A DNA stretch of 64,000 bases, from contig JAVMKO010000006.1 of the NCBI GenBank assembly GCA_032164245.1, forward strand, positions 33,568,319-33,632,318, in the 5' to 3' direction. Below are positions 1 through 10,640 of the stretch, piece by piece. The notes under the pieces are model-generated. The model saw only the letters and a program-made list of their open reading frames with translations, searched no databases and was not told the DNA's origin. Origin of the DNA: Sternotherus odoratus (taxonomy: Eukaryota; Chordata; Testudines; Kinosternidae). Each line of letters opens with the position of its first letter. Positions within the stretch are counted from its first letter, which is position 1. Position numbers and translations under genes: made by a program.

Positions 1-726
1 CACTTGCAGTTGTAGAGGGCTGAGAGTTAAACCAGCCTGAGGAGACCGCAGCAGGGGAAAGGCTGCCAGGTGTTTACACTCTCCTCTGGAAGCATGCTGG
101 CAGCACCATGTTAGCAGCTCTTGCAACGCCACAAAAAGCAGTGCATTGTGGTAGCTATCCCAGGGTGCAAGTGGCTCCAACGTGCTTTTCAAAGGCAGAG
201 GGTGGGATGGAGTGTGTCAGGGAGTGGGTTGCGTGTATGTGGGGGGAGAGAGAGTGGGTTTGGGGGGGCAGTGTGTCAGCATGAGGTCTTGTAGGTTCAG
301 ATAGCAGCAGACCCCTCCTTCCCCACACTTCTCTCTCACTCACTCAAAGCAAGCAGCATCCCTCAGTAATGGCTGCTTTGCCTCAGAGCAGATAAGCAGC
401 CGGCTGTCAGAAACCGAGCTTTGAAAGGGCATGTCCACATTCCTACTGCCAAGTTCAAAACAATGACAAGAGTGGCATTAGGGGATTATGAGATGTTTGC
501 GGAGGTCAATCATAGGGCAGTAATGCAACACCTTGTTCACACTGACGCCCAGGAGTTTCAGCGGAGGCTCAGCAAGCTTTATGCTTCTTGTGGAGGTGGA
601 TTACCAGGAGCACTCCAGCTGCAGAGTCCAAGTGCTCTAAGTAACTTGCCAGTGTGGACGGGTCGGGAGTTAGGGTGCCCGGGGCTGCTTTAATGCGCTC
701 TAACTTGCAAGTGTAGCCAAGCCCTC
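1..726 (+). mobile_element. Non-autonomous hAT-type DNA transposon, copy 1 (left end cut by window)
   Basis: The right terminus reads AACTTGCAAGTGTAGCCAAG followed by CCCT at 702-726. It is the inverted counterpart of the left terminus of the second copy at 2162, which starts CAGGGCTTGG. The interior aligns by eye with 2162-2820 along its whole length (for example the shared blocks around 'gtggtagctatccca' and 'agccggctgtcaga'). No transposase frame is present. The hAT assignment rests on the family-like terminus only; the left target duplication lies outside the window. Confidence 0.6.
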
Positions 727-2161
727 TATAAGTGAGGTGTGAAGTACATTGAAGGAAGGGAGGAATCAGCTCCTGTCTTTTGGGTTTCCAACAATACAAG
801 AGAAAGGTTTATATACTTTAAAAAACCTGATTAATTCACTTTTCTTTTCCTATGTGGCTTTGTTCTGTCTTTCCCTACCCTCTATATTTCATTTATACAT
901 ACACATATGTATATACACTAAGTGGTGTGTGTTGTGTGTATCTACACAGACAGACACACACATCAAGGAATGTAAACTCAATTGATACCCCCCTCCCCCT
1001 TTAAAGATGCCAGACCCACATGCAAGGCTCTGCAAGTGGCTCATACGACTCAAAATTCATACACACAATATAATAGTTTTCTTCTTCCTTGTAGTTGTCG
1101 GGGTGGGACACTACTCCGTACTGTCCTGGAGTCTTAAAATCCACACACAATGCAGGATCAAGGCTGTCATTTTTCCCAGGGTCACAGTGTTCAATAGAAT
1201 TCCTCCTGCAGAGCAGTTTCTAAGCACTCCAAGAATTGTACAGTTGGCACCTGATGGTAGCTCCATTTTGGTAGACAGGGAGGGAAGATAAGGGGATCAA
1301 GCAACACTCCGGTCATTCAGTCACCCTCTACCCAACCCCCCTCAGATTTCATGAACCTCTTAAAAATGCAGCAGCGTGGAACCCTGGGAATCATGCAAGT
1401 TCATACCATATGCTGATTCTCCTCATCTCTCATTCCCCAAACTGTAGTCATTTATACTGCAGTAAACAGTACATTAGCTACCAGACAGCTCCTAATCTGT
1501 CATCCTTTTCGTTAGGATCCACTCTATCTACTCAACAGATGAGGCTCCTTGAAGAGACTGCCCCTTTTCTAATGAAGTGGCAGACGAGTAACATGGCTCA
1601 CTGTCTGCGCTCTGAAGTCAGGCCAGGACCAAAATAAGGTGACAGCATCTAGCCTCCTGGCTCAGCACCCCCTCAGCCCTGAACACACGTTCTCAGCAGC
1701 ACAGGTGGACTGACAGCGCTGGAAACTGAAGCCCTCTCTCCATAGACAAGGTATGACCAGGGCAGTGGCAGCGCAAGCTTCCCCATCCCCATCCCCATCC
1801 CTCAATGGGCTCCCTTGTAGGGTCAGAGGGGAGCTTAGTCTCCAGTGCCCAGTCCATCCTCACTTTCTGCTGAGCTTGCCAACACAAAGGGGACAAACAG
1901 GGCCACTGGAATTGGGGATTTGGGCATGTGAGAGCGCACTACAGACAGCACTTGCCTGAAAATCAGATCGAGACCCTGATTAATTACATACAGGCTACTA
2001 AGCTCTATTTACTCACTGTCTACAATCAATTACATTCCATCTGATCTGTGAAAGACTCCATAGCCCTTCACCCACAATGCAATAACCTGGCCTGTTCCCC
2101 CTGATGGGTTGCCTCTGACTTGCAACAGGCATATGGAATAACTCACTGCTGGGGGGACTCT

Positions 2162-2820
2162 CAGGGCTTGGTTACACTTGAAGATGTAGAGCGCTGACCG
2201 TTCAGCCAGCCTTCGGAGACAGCAGCAGGGAAACGCTGTCATGTGTTTAAACACTGGTGTGGCCACATTAGCAGCTCCTGCAATGCCACAGAGCAGTGCA
2301 TCGTGGTAGCTATCCCAGCATGCAAGTCCCTGCAACATGCTTTTCAATTGGGGGTGGGAGAAGTGTGACAGGGAGTGTGTTGTGTGTATGTGGGGGGAGA
2401 GACACTTTGTTCTGGGGGCAGAGCATGTTAAGTTCAGACAGCAGCAGGTCTCCCTTCCCCCCACCTCTCTCTCACACAGCATTCCACAGTAATGGTTGCT
2501 TTGTCCTGGAGCAGATAAACAGCCGGCTGTCAGAAAAGGAGCTTTGAAAGGGGATATCCACATGCCTACAGTCTGACTTCAGGGGATTATGGGACGTTTC
2601 CGGAGGCCAATCACAGCACAATAATGCAACGTCGTCATGATGACACCCGGGCGTTTCAGCCGGGGTGCAGCAAGCACGGAGGTGGATTTTCATGGAGGTG
2701 GATTATCAGGAGCGCTCCAGACTCAGAGTCCAGGTGCTCTAAGTGCATTTCCAGTGTGAACAATTCAGGAGTAAGGGCGCCTGGGGCTGGTTTAACGCGC
2801 TCTAACTTGCAAGTGTAGCC
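2162..2820 (+). mobile_element. Non-autonomous hAT-type DNA transposon, copy 2
   Basis: This copy is in the same orientation as 1-726 and clearly homologous to it, but diverged. The left terminus is CAGGGCTTGGTTACACTTG; the right terminus AACTTGCAAGTGTAGCC is its inverted counterpart but lacks the last bases, where another element begins at 2828. No clean 8-bp target duplication could be assigned. Confidence 0.65.
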
Positions 2821-2827
2821 CTCAGAC

Positions 2828-3245
2828 CAGGGGTGCACAAACTATGGCCCGCGAGTCCCTCCCATCTGGCCCCCGGTCAGGGAGGCTGCCCTCCGCCTCT
2901 CTCCCGGAGCTGCACCGCCCAGGCACCACTGCAGGGCCGGGACTGCAGGCTCCCCCCTCTCCCGGAGCCCCACCATAGGGGCAGTGCTCTGGGGGGCCGG
3001 GGCTGCATGCTCCTCCTCTCCCCCTGAGCCGCGCACATGGACAGCGCTTCAGGGGCCGGGGCAGCACGCTGGCCCCTCCTCCGGAGCCGCGCCACGCGGG
3101 GAGCACTCCAGGGGCTAGGGCTGTGCACTCTCCCCCTCCCCGGAGCCGTGCCAAGCAACTATGGTAAGGGGGTGGGGTGCTGGGGTGGTGGTTGGGGGTT
3201 GTATGGAGGGGGCAGTCAGGGAGCAGGGTGAGTTGGATAGGGGGT
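2828..3245 (+). mobile_element. Truncated G/C-rich hAT-like element
   Basis: It starts CAGGGGTGCACAAACTATGG followed by CCCGCG, a terminus typical of a hAT family common in sauropsids. The interior is G/C-rich with recurring 'ggagccgcgcc' and 'ccggggc' blocks. The right terminus is missing; a 5'-truncated CR1 begins at about 3246. Long frames through this block are composition artefacts. Confidence 0.5.
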
Positions 3246-3687
3246 GGCAACAAAAATGATTAGGGGGTTGGAGCACATGTCTTATGAGGAGAGGCTGAGG
3301 GACTTGGGATTGTTTAGTCTGCAGAAGAGAAGAATGAGGGGAGATTTGATAGCTGCTTTCAACTACCTGAAAGGGGGTTCTAAAGAGGAGGGATCTAGAC
3401 TGTTCTTAGTGGTACTAGATGACAGAACAAGGAGTAATGGTCTCAGATTGCAATGGGGGAGGTTTAGGTTGGATATTAGGAAAAACGTTTTCACTAGGAG
3501 GGTGGTGAAGCACTGGAATGGGTTACCTAGGGAGATGGTGGAATCTCCTTCCTTAGAGGTTTTTAAGATCAGGCTCGACAAAGCCATGACTGGGATGACT
3601 TAGTTGGGGATTAGGTCCTGCTTTGAGTGGACTATTGGACTAGATAACTTTCTGAGGCCCCTTCCAACCCTGATAGTCTATGATTCA
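3246..3687 (+). mobile_element. CR1 LINE, 3' fragment
   Basis: The frame from 3244 encodes the conserved C-terminal tail of the CR1 reverse-transcriptase protein ([20 protein letters not shown], then [42 protein letters not shown]). It is followed by the typical 3' tail ending in 'ttccaaccctgatagtctat' and 'gattc'. The copy is severely 5'-truncated, as usual for CR1. CR1 is a non-LTR retrotransposon that copies itself by target-primed reverse transcription. Confidence 0.9.
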
Positions 3688-4054
3688 GTATACAGATTGC
3701 CTTCTCCTTCAGGACAGAGGAGACACTGGTAGGAGAAGGCAGCTAGAGCCAGAAGATTAAGCTCAACAAAGAAATGGCTATAAGTGGCAATTCTGTGAAG
3801 AACAGAGGCTGGCAGAAGAACTCCTGGTGGGTGGCAGAAGAACCTGAGGTGTGTGCAAGCTCTGGGGGTGTAGTGCAATGCATTTGACATTAAGGTTTAT
3901 GTGGAACTGTTTGCAGTCTCAAGTGGAGGGTGTTACTTAGTCATCAGGGAGACTGTAGAACCCATAATGGGATCCTGAAGAGGAAGCACAGAATGAGGGT
4001 GCTCAGTAAGTGGCAGCCCCATCGCCATATTATCTGCACACCTTGGGATCTTTA

Positions 4055-4490
4055 GTGTATTTATCCTCACAATACCCCAATGATGCAGGGAAATACTATT
4101 ATCTTCACTTTGTAGATGGGGACCAGAGGCACAGAGAGACTAATTAGGCTGCGTCTACACTACAGACCTTCCAGGGGCACATCTGTACTACTGCAGCTGC
4201 ACAGCTGCACGATCTCCCACGTGGCTGCTCTTCTCCACCGACATAAGGAAACGACCCCTAATGAGAAGCATTAGCTATGTCAGCAGTGCTGCATCTCCTG
4301 CCCACATAGCTCTGTCCACACTGGCACTTTTGTTAGGGAAACTTTTATTGGTCGGGAGTGTTTTTTCAACCCCCTGACCGACAAGAGTGCTAATGTAGAC
4401 AAATCCTAAGTGACTTACCTCAGTGGAGCAGGGAATTGAACCCAGATCTCCTAATCCCTAAATTAGTGCCCTAAACTAGACCATCCCCCC
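4055..4490 (-). mobile_element. MIR SINE, split by a later MITE
   Basis: Minus-strand MIR. The 'agatggggaccagaggcaca' core is at about 4115-4135, and the tRNA-like head ('gaattgaacccagat', a box B complement) at about 4432-4446. The two halves, 4055-4146 and 4407-4490, read through once the inserted element at 4147-4406 is removed ('gagagactaa' then 'taagtgactta'). The MIR is therefore older than the insert. Confidence 0.7.
4147..4406. mobile_element. Non-autonomous DNA transposon (MITE) inside the MIR
   Basis: The ends GGCTGCGTCTACACT (left) and 'aatgtagacaaatcc' (right) are imperfect inverted repeats. The interior ('ttagctatgtcagcagtgct', 'agctctgtccaca') matches the general pattern of a hAT-related MITE abundant in turtles, also seen at 24110-24475. 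The target duplication could not be resolved. Confidence 0.6.
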
Positions 4491-4814
4491 ACCCTCAAGC
4501 CAACAGCCAGTAGCATTTCCTCTCTCTGACTCCGTTCTTTAGTGAAACAGAAACTTGTTTTTGTTAACTCAGAAGCATAATACATGAAGTTAAACTCTTT
4601 CAGATCCTTGTACCACATGACTATGAGGTGTGGATGAAGCCATGCAGTAAACCTGAGAAAAACATCCTCTCCCCCTTCCCCCCCACATATACACTAGTTT
4701 CCAAGGAAACTAAAAAAAATGTGAATGCTCTCGCAAATAAAATTGTCACACTTTGTCCTTCTACAGTGTCCTCAAGCCAAGGGTCCCCAAGCCTTACGAA
4801 CATTAATTAATTTA

Positions 4815-5330
4815 GCCTCCGCTCCCCATTTTTCAGATCAGGAAACTGAGGCAGCCAGAATTCTTCATGTTCTCATCACCTCTCCGCTGGACTACAGCAA
4901 TGCGATATAGCCAGCTGTGAAACTTTCAGTACTTAGGTAACGTTAACTAGTAATAAACACTGCAACACGTCTCCTTAGCAACACAGGCTACCATGAGCAC
5001 ATCAAAACTGTGCTTCACTCTCTACACAGGCTTCCTAGAGAATTTTGAATCATGTTCAAGGTCTCAGTCCTTATCTCCAAACTGCTCCATGGCCTGGGCC
5101 CAGGATACCTTAATTTTTTTTAAAGCTCTGAGACAAAAACCTTGGTCGACAACTTCGCTTCTCTGTCACAGTGGGACTCAACATCTGTGCGGGAAATAGA
5201 ATCTCTTCCAGGGGTGCTCTGAGACTGAGGAATGAACCCTCCCAGGAGCTAATGACTATCGCAAGCCTCACCTCTTTCCTCTCCATGTGCCAGGTGCATT
5301 TCTTTGACTGTGCCTTTTGTAATATAAACA
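4815..5330 (+). mobile_element. L2-like LINE, decayed reverse-transcriptase fragment
   Basis: Broken plus-strand frames carry the signature of the L2-type reverse transcriptase: a region reading about 'LITSPLDYSNA' at 4870-4905 (family pattern ITSRLDYCNAL), then sequence over 4985-5110 that in shifted frames recalls the 'HWLPV..RI.FK.LVL' motif and 'LGPGYL'. Multiple stops and frameshifts show it is dead. The family name is from memory of motifs; a CR1-related relative is possible. Confidence 0.55.
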
Positions 5331-6864
5331 CATAGCAATAACTAACCAACCAAAAAACCTAAAATCCCCCCAACAAGACACCCCACTCCACGTGCTTCTT
5401 CCTCTGGGCAGAGCATGAAAGAACAAACAACATGTGACAGATGCATTGTCATGTTGCTTAATGCACTGCTGGAAGGTGCTCAAATACTACACTGATCAGC
5501 ACGCTATCAAAACCAACACAGACTAGACTGGTAAATGTATCAGAAAAATCTGTGGCAGAGTCCGGAATAAAAGCTAAAATCTCCCAACTCCAGTTCTATG
5601 CCTGAATCTCGAGAGCAACCTTCCTCCCTAACAGCAGCAAGCTCCAGAAAGTCATGACTGACATTTCCAAGGGATAGCAAGCGCCAAGGCTGGTTGAACT
5701 TCACACTAAGTCCATGGATGGTGCTGACAATGTATCAAAAGTGTAATTGAGAAAATTTCTGAGACCTTCCTCTATGAACAGCTGCATGGAGAGGAGCTTT
5801 GATTGGGCTCCACTGAAAGATGAAGGATGACAGCTCCCAAGAGAGGGATCTTGGGAGCAGCCAAACCTGGGAAGAGGGGTTCAGATGAATTGCTATGTCT
5901 CATTATTGTTCACAAAGCCAAAACACAGGAAGCAGGTGAGCATGGGCTATATAGCGCACACACTTGGTCGTGTCAGATCAGATGGGAAAGACACCTGCTC
6001 ACACTGTTAGACCATATGGTCTCCTCATTTTCCAACTTGTTGTCCACATATAAAGCAGGGAGAGAGCCTGCGATGAGCAGTAAGCATGGATGCTAGGATA
6101 AGAATGTAATGGCACATCTGAGCTGCATCAGCTAAAAGTGCAGCCAGGCCATAAGGAGATCAGCTGCAGACCCGCAGGGGCTGGCAAAACGGTGACCTTC
6201 CAAGCATGCAGATCTGCTTGGAATTTGAGAACAGAGAGAAAGCAGACTGCTCCCATGCAGGCTGAGAAGTGCAACAGACCCACACAGGGTGGCCCTATCT
6301 ATTTCAATATTCCTATACAGGGCAGTGCTATCCTTTAGACCTTGCCATTGGGGGATACATTCCAAGCAACTTCACATCAACATCAGCCCTGACAGGTTCT
6401 TTGGGACTGTCTAAAATGTCCTGCAACTGAAACTGTCCTATGAAGAGCAGGAAGGCAGGCCCCACCAATACCCCTGCATAATGCCCAGTCTGAATGCTTA
6501 AGGATGCTATGAGAGCAAAGTCTGAGGACAAAGGGTAGTGGGAAACAGTCCAAGACCTTCAACAAATTATCACAGAGATACTGCACCAACTCTACACTAG
6601 GCACAGTGTCAGCTTTTCGGGGCAAGGGCTTTGATTTTTTAGTGTCTGAAATCTCCCCCATTCTTAGTAAATTCCTTGATATTACCCTAGGGAAAAGGTC
6701 TAAGTGTCTCACAGTCACCCACCAACTGCTCTTCCAGCCACTGTGCAGCGCTACCAATCCAAGCCACCAATCCGCTCCAAAACCAATAATACTTAGTGCT
6801 CCTTTCATCTGCAAAGGAACTTCAGGCACATTAAGAACATTAAGCCTCATAAATTATTGACCTG

Positions 6865-7110
6865 GTGAGGTAGTGTGGTCCAGCAGATTTAGTTCCAAGC
6901 TAGGAGACAGGAGCTCTTGAGTTCCAGTCCCAGCTCTGCCACCGACTCCCTGTGTATATCAATCCCCGGGCAGTGGCGTCATCCCTCGTGCTTCAGTTTC
7001 CCCAGATGTACTGTGACATTGACTGGCCTCCCAGAGAGTTTTCATGTCTGCACAGTGCTTCAAAAATATAACACAACTGTGCATACAGACTTATCATGCT
7101 TTACCTAGAT
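6865..7110 (+). mobile_element. MIR SINE
   Basis: A tRNA-derived head ('tagtgtggtccagcaga' and 'gagttccagtcccagctctg', the box A and box B regions) is followed by 'gtgcttcagtttcccca', the characteristic MIR core. The copy is diverged. Confidence 0.65.
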
Positions 7111-7284
7111 GTGTAAAAATATAAACTGAGTGCCTAGGCATAAGCGCTAGGAATCCTTGATGTTAATTACAAATATATTCTAGCTGCAGCAATTTAACGT
7201 TCCCCTCCACAAATTCCTCCCCCCCCAAAAAAAAAAACAAACCCCTCCACTTTTACAGTTAATTTAGATCAGGTAGGCATTCAG

Positions 7285-7405
7285 ACCACCCATTCTTCAG
7301 AGACACTGGCCAAATGACCTATTCTGCCAGAGAAAGGAAGGGACAGAGCCAGGAGCAGACCCCTGGCTTCCAGCCCCCTGCTCTCACCACAAAGCTTTAG
7401 TCTGC
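7285..7405 (-). mobile_element. MIR SINE remnant
   Basis: Minus-strand remnant. The words 'ggacagagccaggagcagac' and 'ccagccccctgctctcacca' match the reversed MIR head region, with the core weakly visible. It is old and diverged. Confidence 0.4.
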
Positions 7406-9750
7406 AAATCAGAACTTTATTTTCAGCCTCTCTGGACAAAGAATATCTTTGCTTCTTAAAACCCCTGAATTAACTCCCCCCAGCTCTCATCTGCTTCGTG
7501 CTGAGTCAAGTCTGGCTGTTAGGTTTCGGTTCCTGTCAGCCACTCAGCACCCAAATCCTCCCAAAAACAAAACTCCCAAACCCCACCCAACACTTCTTTT
7601 AAAAAAGACATCTGGTTCTACCTCATCCCCTGCCACCCCGTTTGGTCTGCCTCCCAGAACTTCCCATCCAACATCCTGCCTGTGCCATTCCACACGTTCA
7701 GAAACCCTCTCCAATTTCTGGGCTCGGGCAACATGCTCTCCTTGGGGACACACATCCATGTTGTAGAGGAGTTCTCCAAACCAAGCCCTCTGGAGAACCT
7801 CCCCCTTGGCCTCCAGAAGATGCTTGGGCCAGAGGCTTATTGCCGAGCTTCTCCAATCATGTATTACGATCTGGCTGAAATCTCACCAGAAAAAAAATCC
7901 TCCAAAGATTTCATGAATATGAATCTGGTGACATTAGAGAGGCTCTTCCTGGGCTGAGACTAGCAAGGAGATCCCAACTACCACCTTAGTTCTTAGGGAC
8001 CTTGACAGAGGCTTCCCTCCAGCAAACCAGGGATCTAGATAAGGGAATGTGAAACCTGATCCACTTGCGAAGAGTTGCACTGGTCACTGGACTGATGTCG
8101 GCCCAGGTGAGAAAGCTTTCAGGACAGAATCCTCACTGTTCCTTTAGAATGCCTCCAGCAAACCAAAAGACACCATGAATGATCTGAAGGGACAGGCATC
8201 TTCCTCCTGGGTGACTGTGGTGAGCCTCCTAGAAGAGTTCCCAGCCCTGGACAATGTCCCTACAGAGTTGTATGGAGAGATCATACCCAAAAAGTGAATG
8301 GACAATCCACTTCCCCAGATGACAGCGCAGATCCAGCTCATCATTAGTTGAAACATCTACCAGTGGGACGTATCTAACTGCATACCTGATTGAATGCCTC
8401 CTCCCACACTTCTTGGGCAATGTTTTTTTTTGTTTGTTTTTTTTAATGCCCTTAATGCAGTTGACACTTGTTCAAAAGGCCCTTTTCCTCCTCACTCCTG
8501 TATTACAAATGACCAATTACCTAATCTGAGGTAATGCAGGCTCTGGTCAGAGCTAATGAGGACATAGTGGGCGAGATCCTGTTCACAACTCAGAGTCCTA
8601 TTAAGGAAGATTAATCACCTTTTAACTCACATTTCTGCATCTTGGCTCCAAGTGGTGAGAAGGCAGAGAGGGAGGCATCAATCACTTTAACCAAACACCA
8701 CAGCAAATGCTCTCCAGCTGCTCTCTTTCAGGGCATCCTGCCTCCAACAGGAGCAGGAGGGACCCAAAAAGACGAGCAGCAGTGGCACTCCGAGGAAGCT
8801 CATGGGATGGGAGATTTGCCACTAGGGGGCCATGGTGGAGAACTTCCCTCTGGCTAGATTCCAGACATGCACCTACAAGGAGATCATGCTGCATCTGCCT
8901 GAAGAGGAGGTTAAAGGTGGTTAAGAGTAATGTTAAACCACTAGCAGTCACCTCACTAAACTACAGGTGTCCTCTACTCAATGCAGGATGCTTAATGGTT
9001 GAAGGGAGTGTAAGTGAGCAGAAACAATCTGCCTATGACATAGTAAAAGCCTAACCATTTGGTGCTATCCAGGAGGTTATGCTTCCTTCAGAAACTGCCC
9101 TGTGCAGCAGAGTAGTGTAATCTTAACTCTGAATTTGGAGAACATTCACTACCATAGCGCGTGAGTGCCTGACAACCCTCTCTCCTCACCTAAACTAGAA
9201 AAGCCCCCAGTACCATCAAGCCAGAGGTTCTGTCACTGTGACACCAAGTCCTGACACTGATCCTGCCTACCTCTGCTCTGATATTGCTTCTCAGGGAATG
9301 GACTCCTGGGAGTGTCACTCTGTACCTCATTCACTTCCCAGCAAAGGAAGAAGAATACATATCTTACATGACTGGGGATAAAGATGGGGACTGACAGCTC
9401 TGGGAGATTTGAGTTCTGATTGACTGCAGCCTAATGTCAGATAATTACTGTAGCAGTGGAAAGGAGGAAAAAAGAATTCACATCATCTAACTGCCTTCAG
9501 CACCAGAAGGAATAGGCCTATTAAACTAAGACCAGCTGTATAGAGCAAACTCTACTGCCAGGCTTCTGTTGGATGAGTTTTCTGAGCGTTGTCTCTTTCA
9601 GTACTGTTGCCAATGAACTTTAAACCCACTGGATGGTGGCAGTACCCCATTAAGAGAAACCCCCAATCCCTTGTCTACATCACCTTTGACAGAGGAGGAC
9701 CCTCCCTTTATACCGCCATGTGGACTCCTCATGAAGCTGATTTTGCTGAG

Positions 9751-9850
9751 TGACAGAATCATAGGACTGGAAGGGACCTCGAGAGGCCATCTAGTCCAGT
9801 CTCCTGCACCCATGCCAGGATTCAATATTATCTTAGGCTTCACAGCTTTT
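9751..9850 (-). mobile_element. CR1 LINE, short 3' tail
   Basis: The string 'agaatcataggactggaagg' followed by 'gacctcgagaggccatctagtccag' is the reverse complement of the CR1 3' end. Only about 100 bp is recognisable; the following sequence to 9950 may be a strongly diverged continuation. Confidence 0.65.
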
Positions 9851-10429
9851 GAGATCCATCAGCATCTTTGGCTGGCAATGAAAGTTTCCTGCTCCTTCTT
9901 GAACATCTTATAATGACAATTCTACCAGGAATCTCTTCAAAACACGTAGAAGCCAAAATAATGTAGGGAATATTAACCCTGCCTCCCACTCCCAATTTGA
10001 AATAACTTACAAGACATCGGTACCTGTCACCCCCAGAGATGTCCATGGTATCAGAGAGGAGAAGCCAGTGCACCTCAGCTGAGCCTTTGGACAGAGTGAT
10101 GGAAAGAATGAGAAGCTAATGAGGCAATTGCATTAGACTATGAGAAGTCCCCCATGGCTCCCCATCACTACCACCCAGGGGACAGCAGGAGCCTTGCTCA
10201 GGAAATGTTCCCAAGCATCTGCTGAGTACATTTATGGGAATGGTCTGAGTGTACTTCATGCAGGTGAAAGGCACTGTGTTGTCCTCTGTTGATGCAGAGA
10301 AGAGAAACTATGAAAAATGCCCAACCAGTGTGCCTCAGCTCTGACTTGGATATCAGTCCGTTAGAAGTGGGTGAGTAATTCATAACAATATTCACTCAAC
10401 CGATAACTCCTTTTGGGACTGGCTAAGAG

Positions 10430-10640
10430 GCAGCCTATTGGCACTGGAATGAGACTCTACTTCTGTTTGGGCTCTGCCATGGACTTAACTGGTGATCATG
10501 AAGAAGTCCCTTCCCCTCTAAGCTCCTCAGTTTCCCTATCTGTAAAATGGGGATAATAATATTGACTTTCTTTGTAAAGTGTTTGGAGATCTAAGGATGA
10601 AAAGAATGATGTAAGAGTTAGGTATTATTACTATTCTTTG
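10430..10640 (+). mobile_element. MIR SINE
   Basis: The core 'ctcagtttccctatctgtaa' followed by 'aatggggataataat' at 10527-10560 is diagnostic of MIR. The tRNA-related head precedes it ('gggctctgccatggac') and the 3' part ends 'ggtattattactatt'. Confidence 0.8.

Noticed and set aside
2822..3253. Open frames of up to 143 residues on both strands
   Set aside because: They lie in the G/C-rich hAT-like block and have Pro/Arg/Gly-biased, low-complexity translations on both strands.
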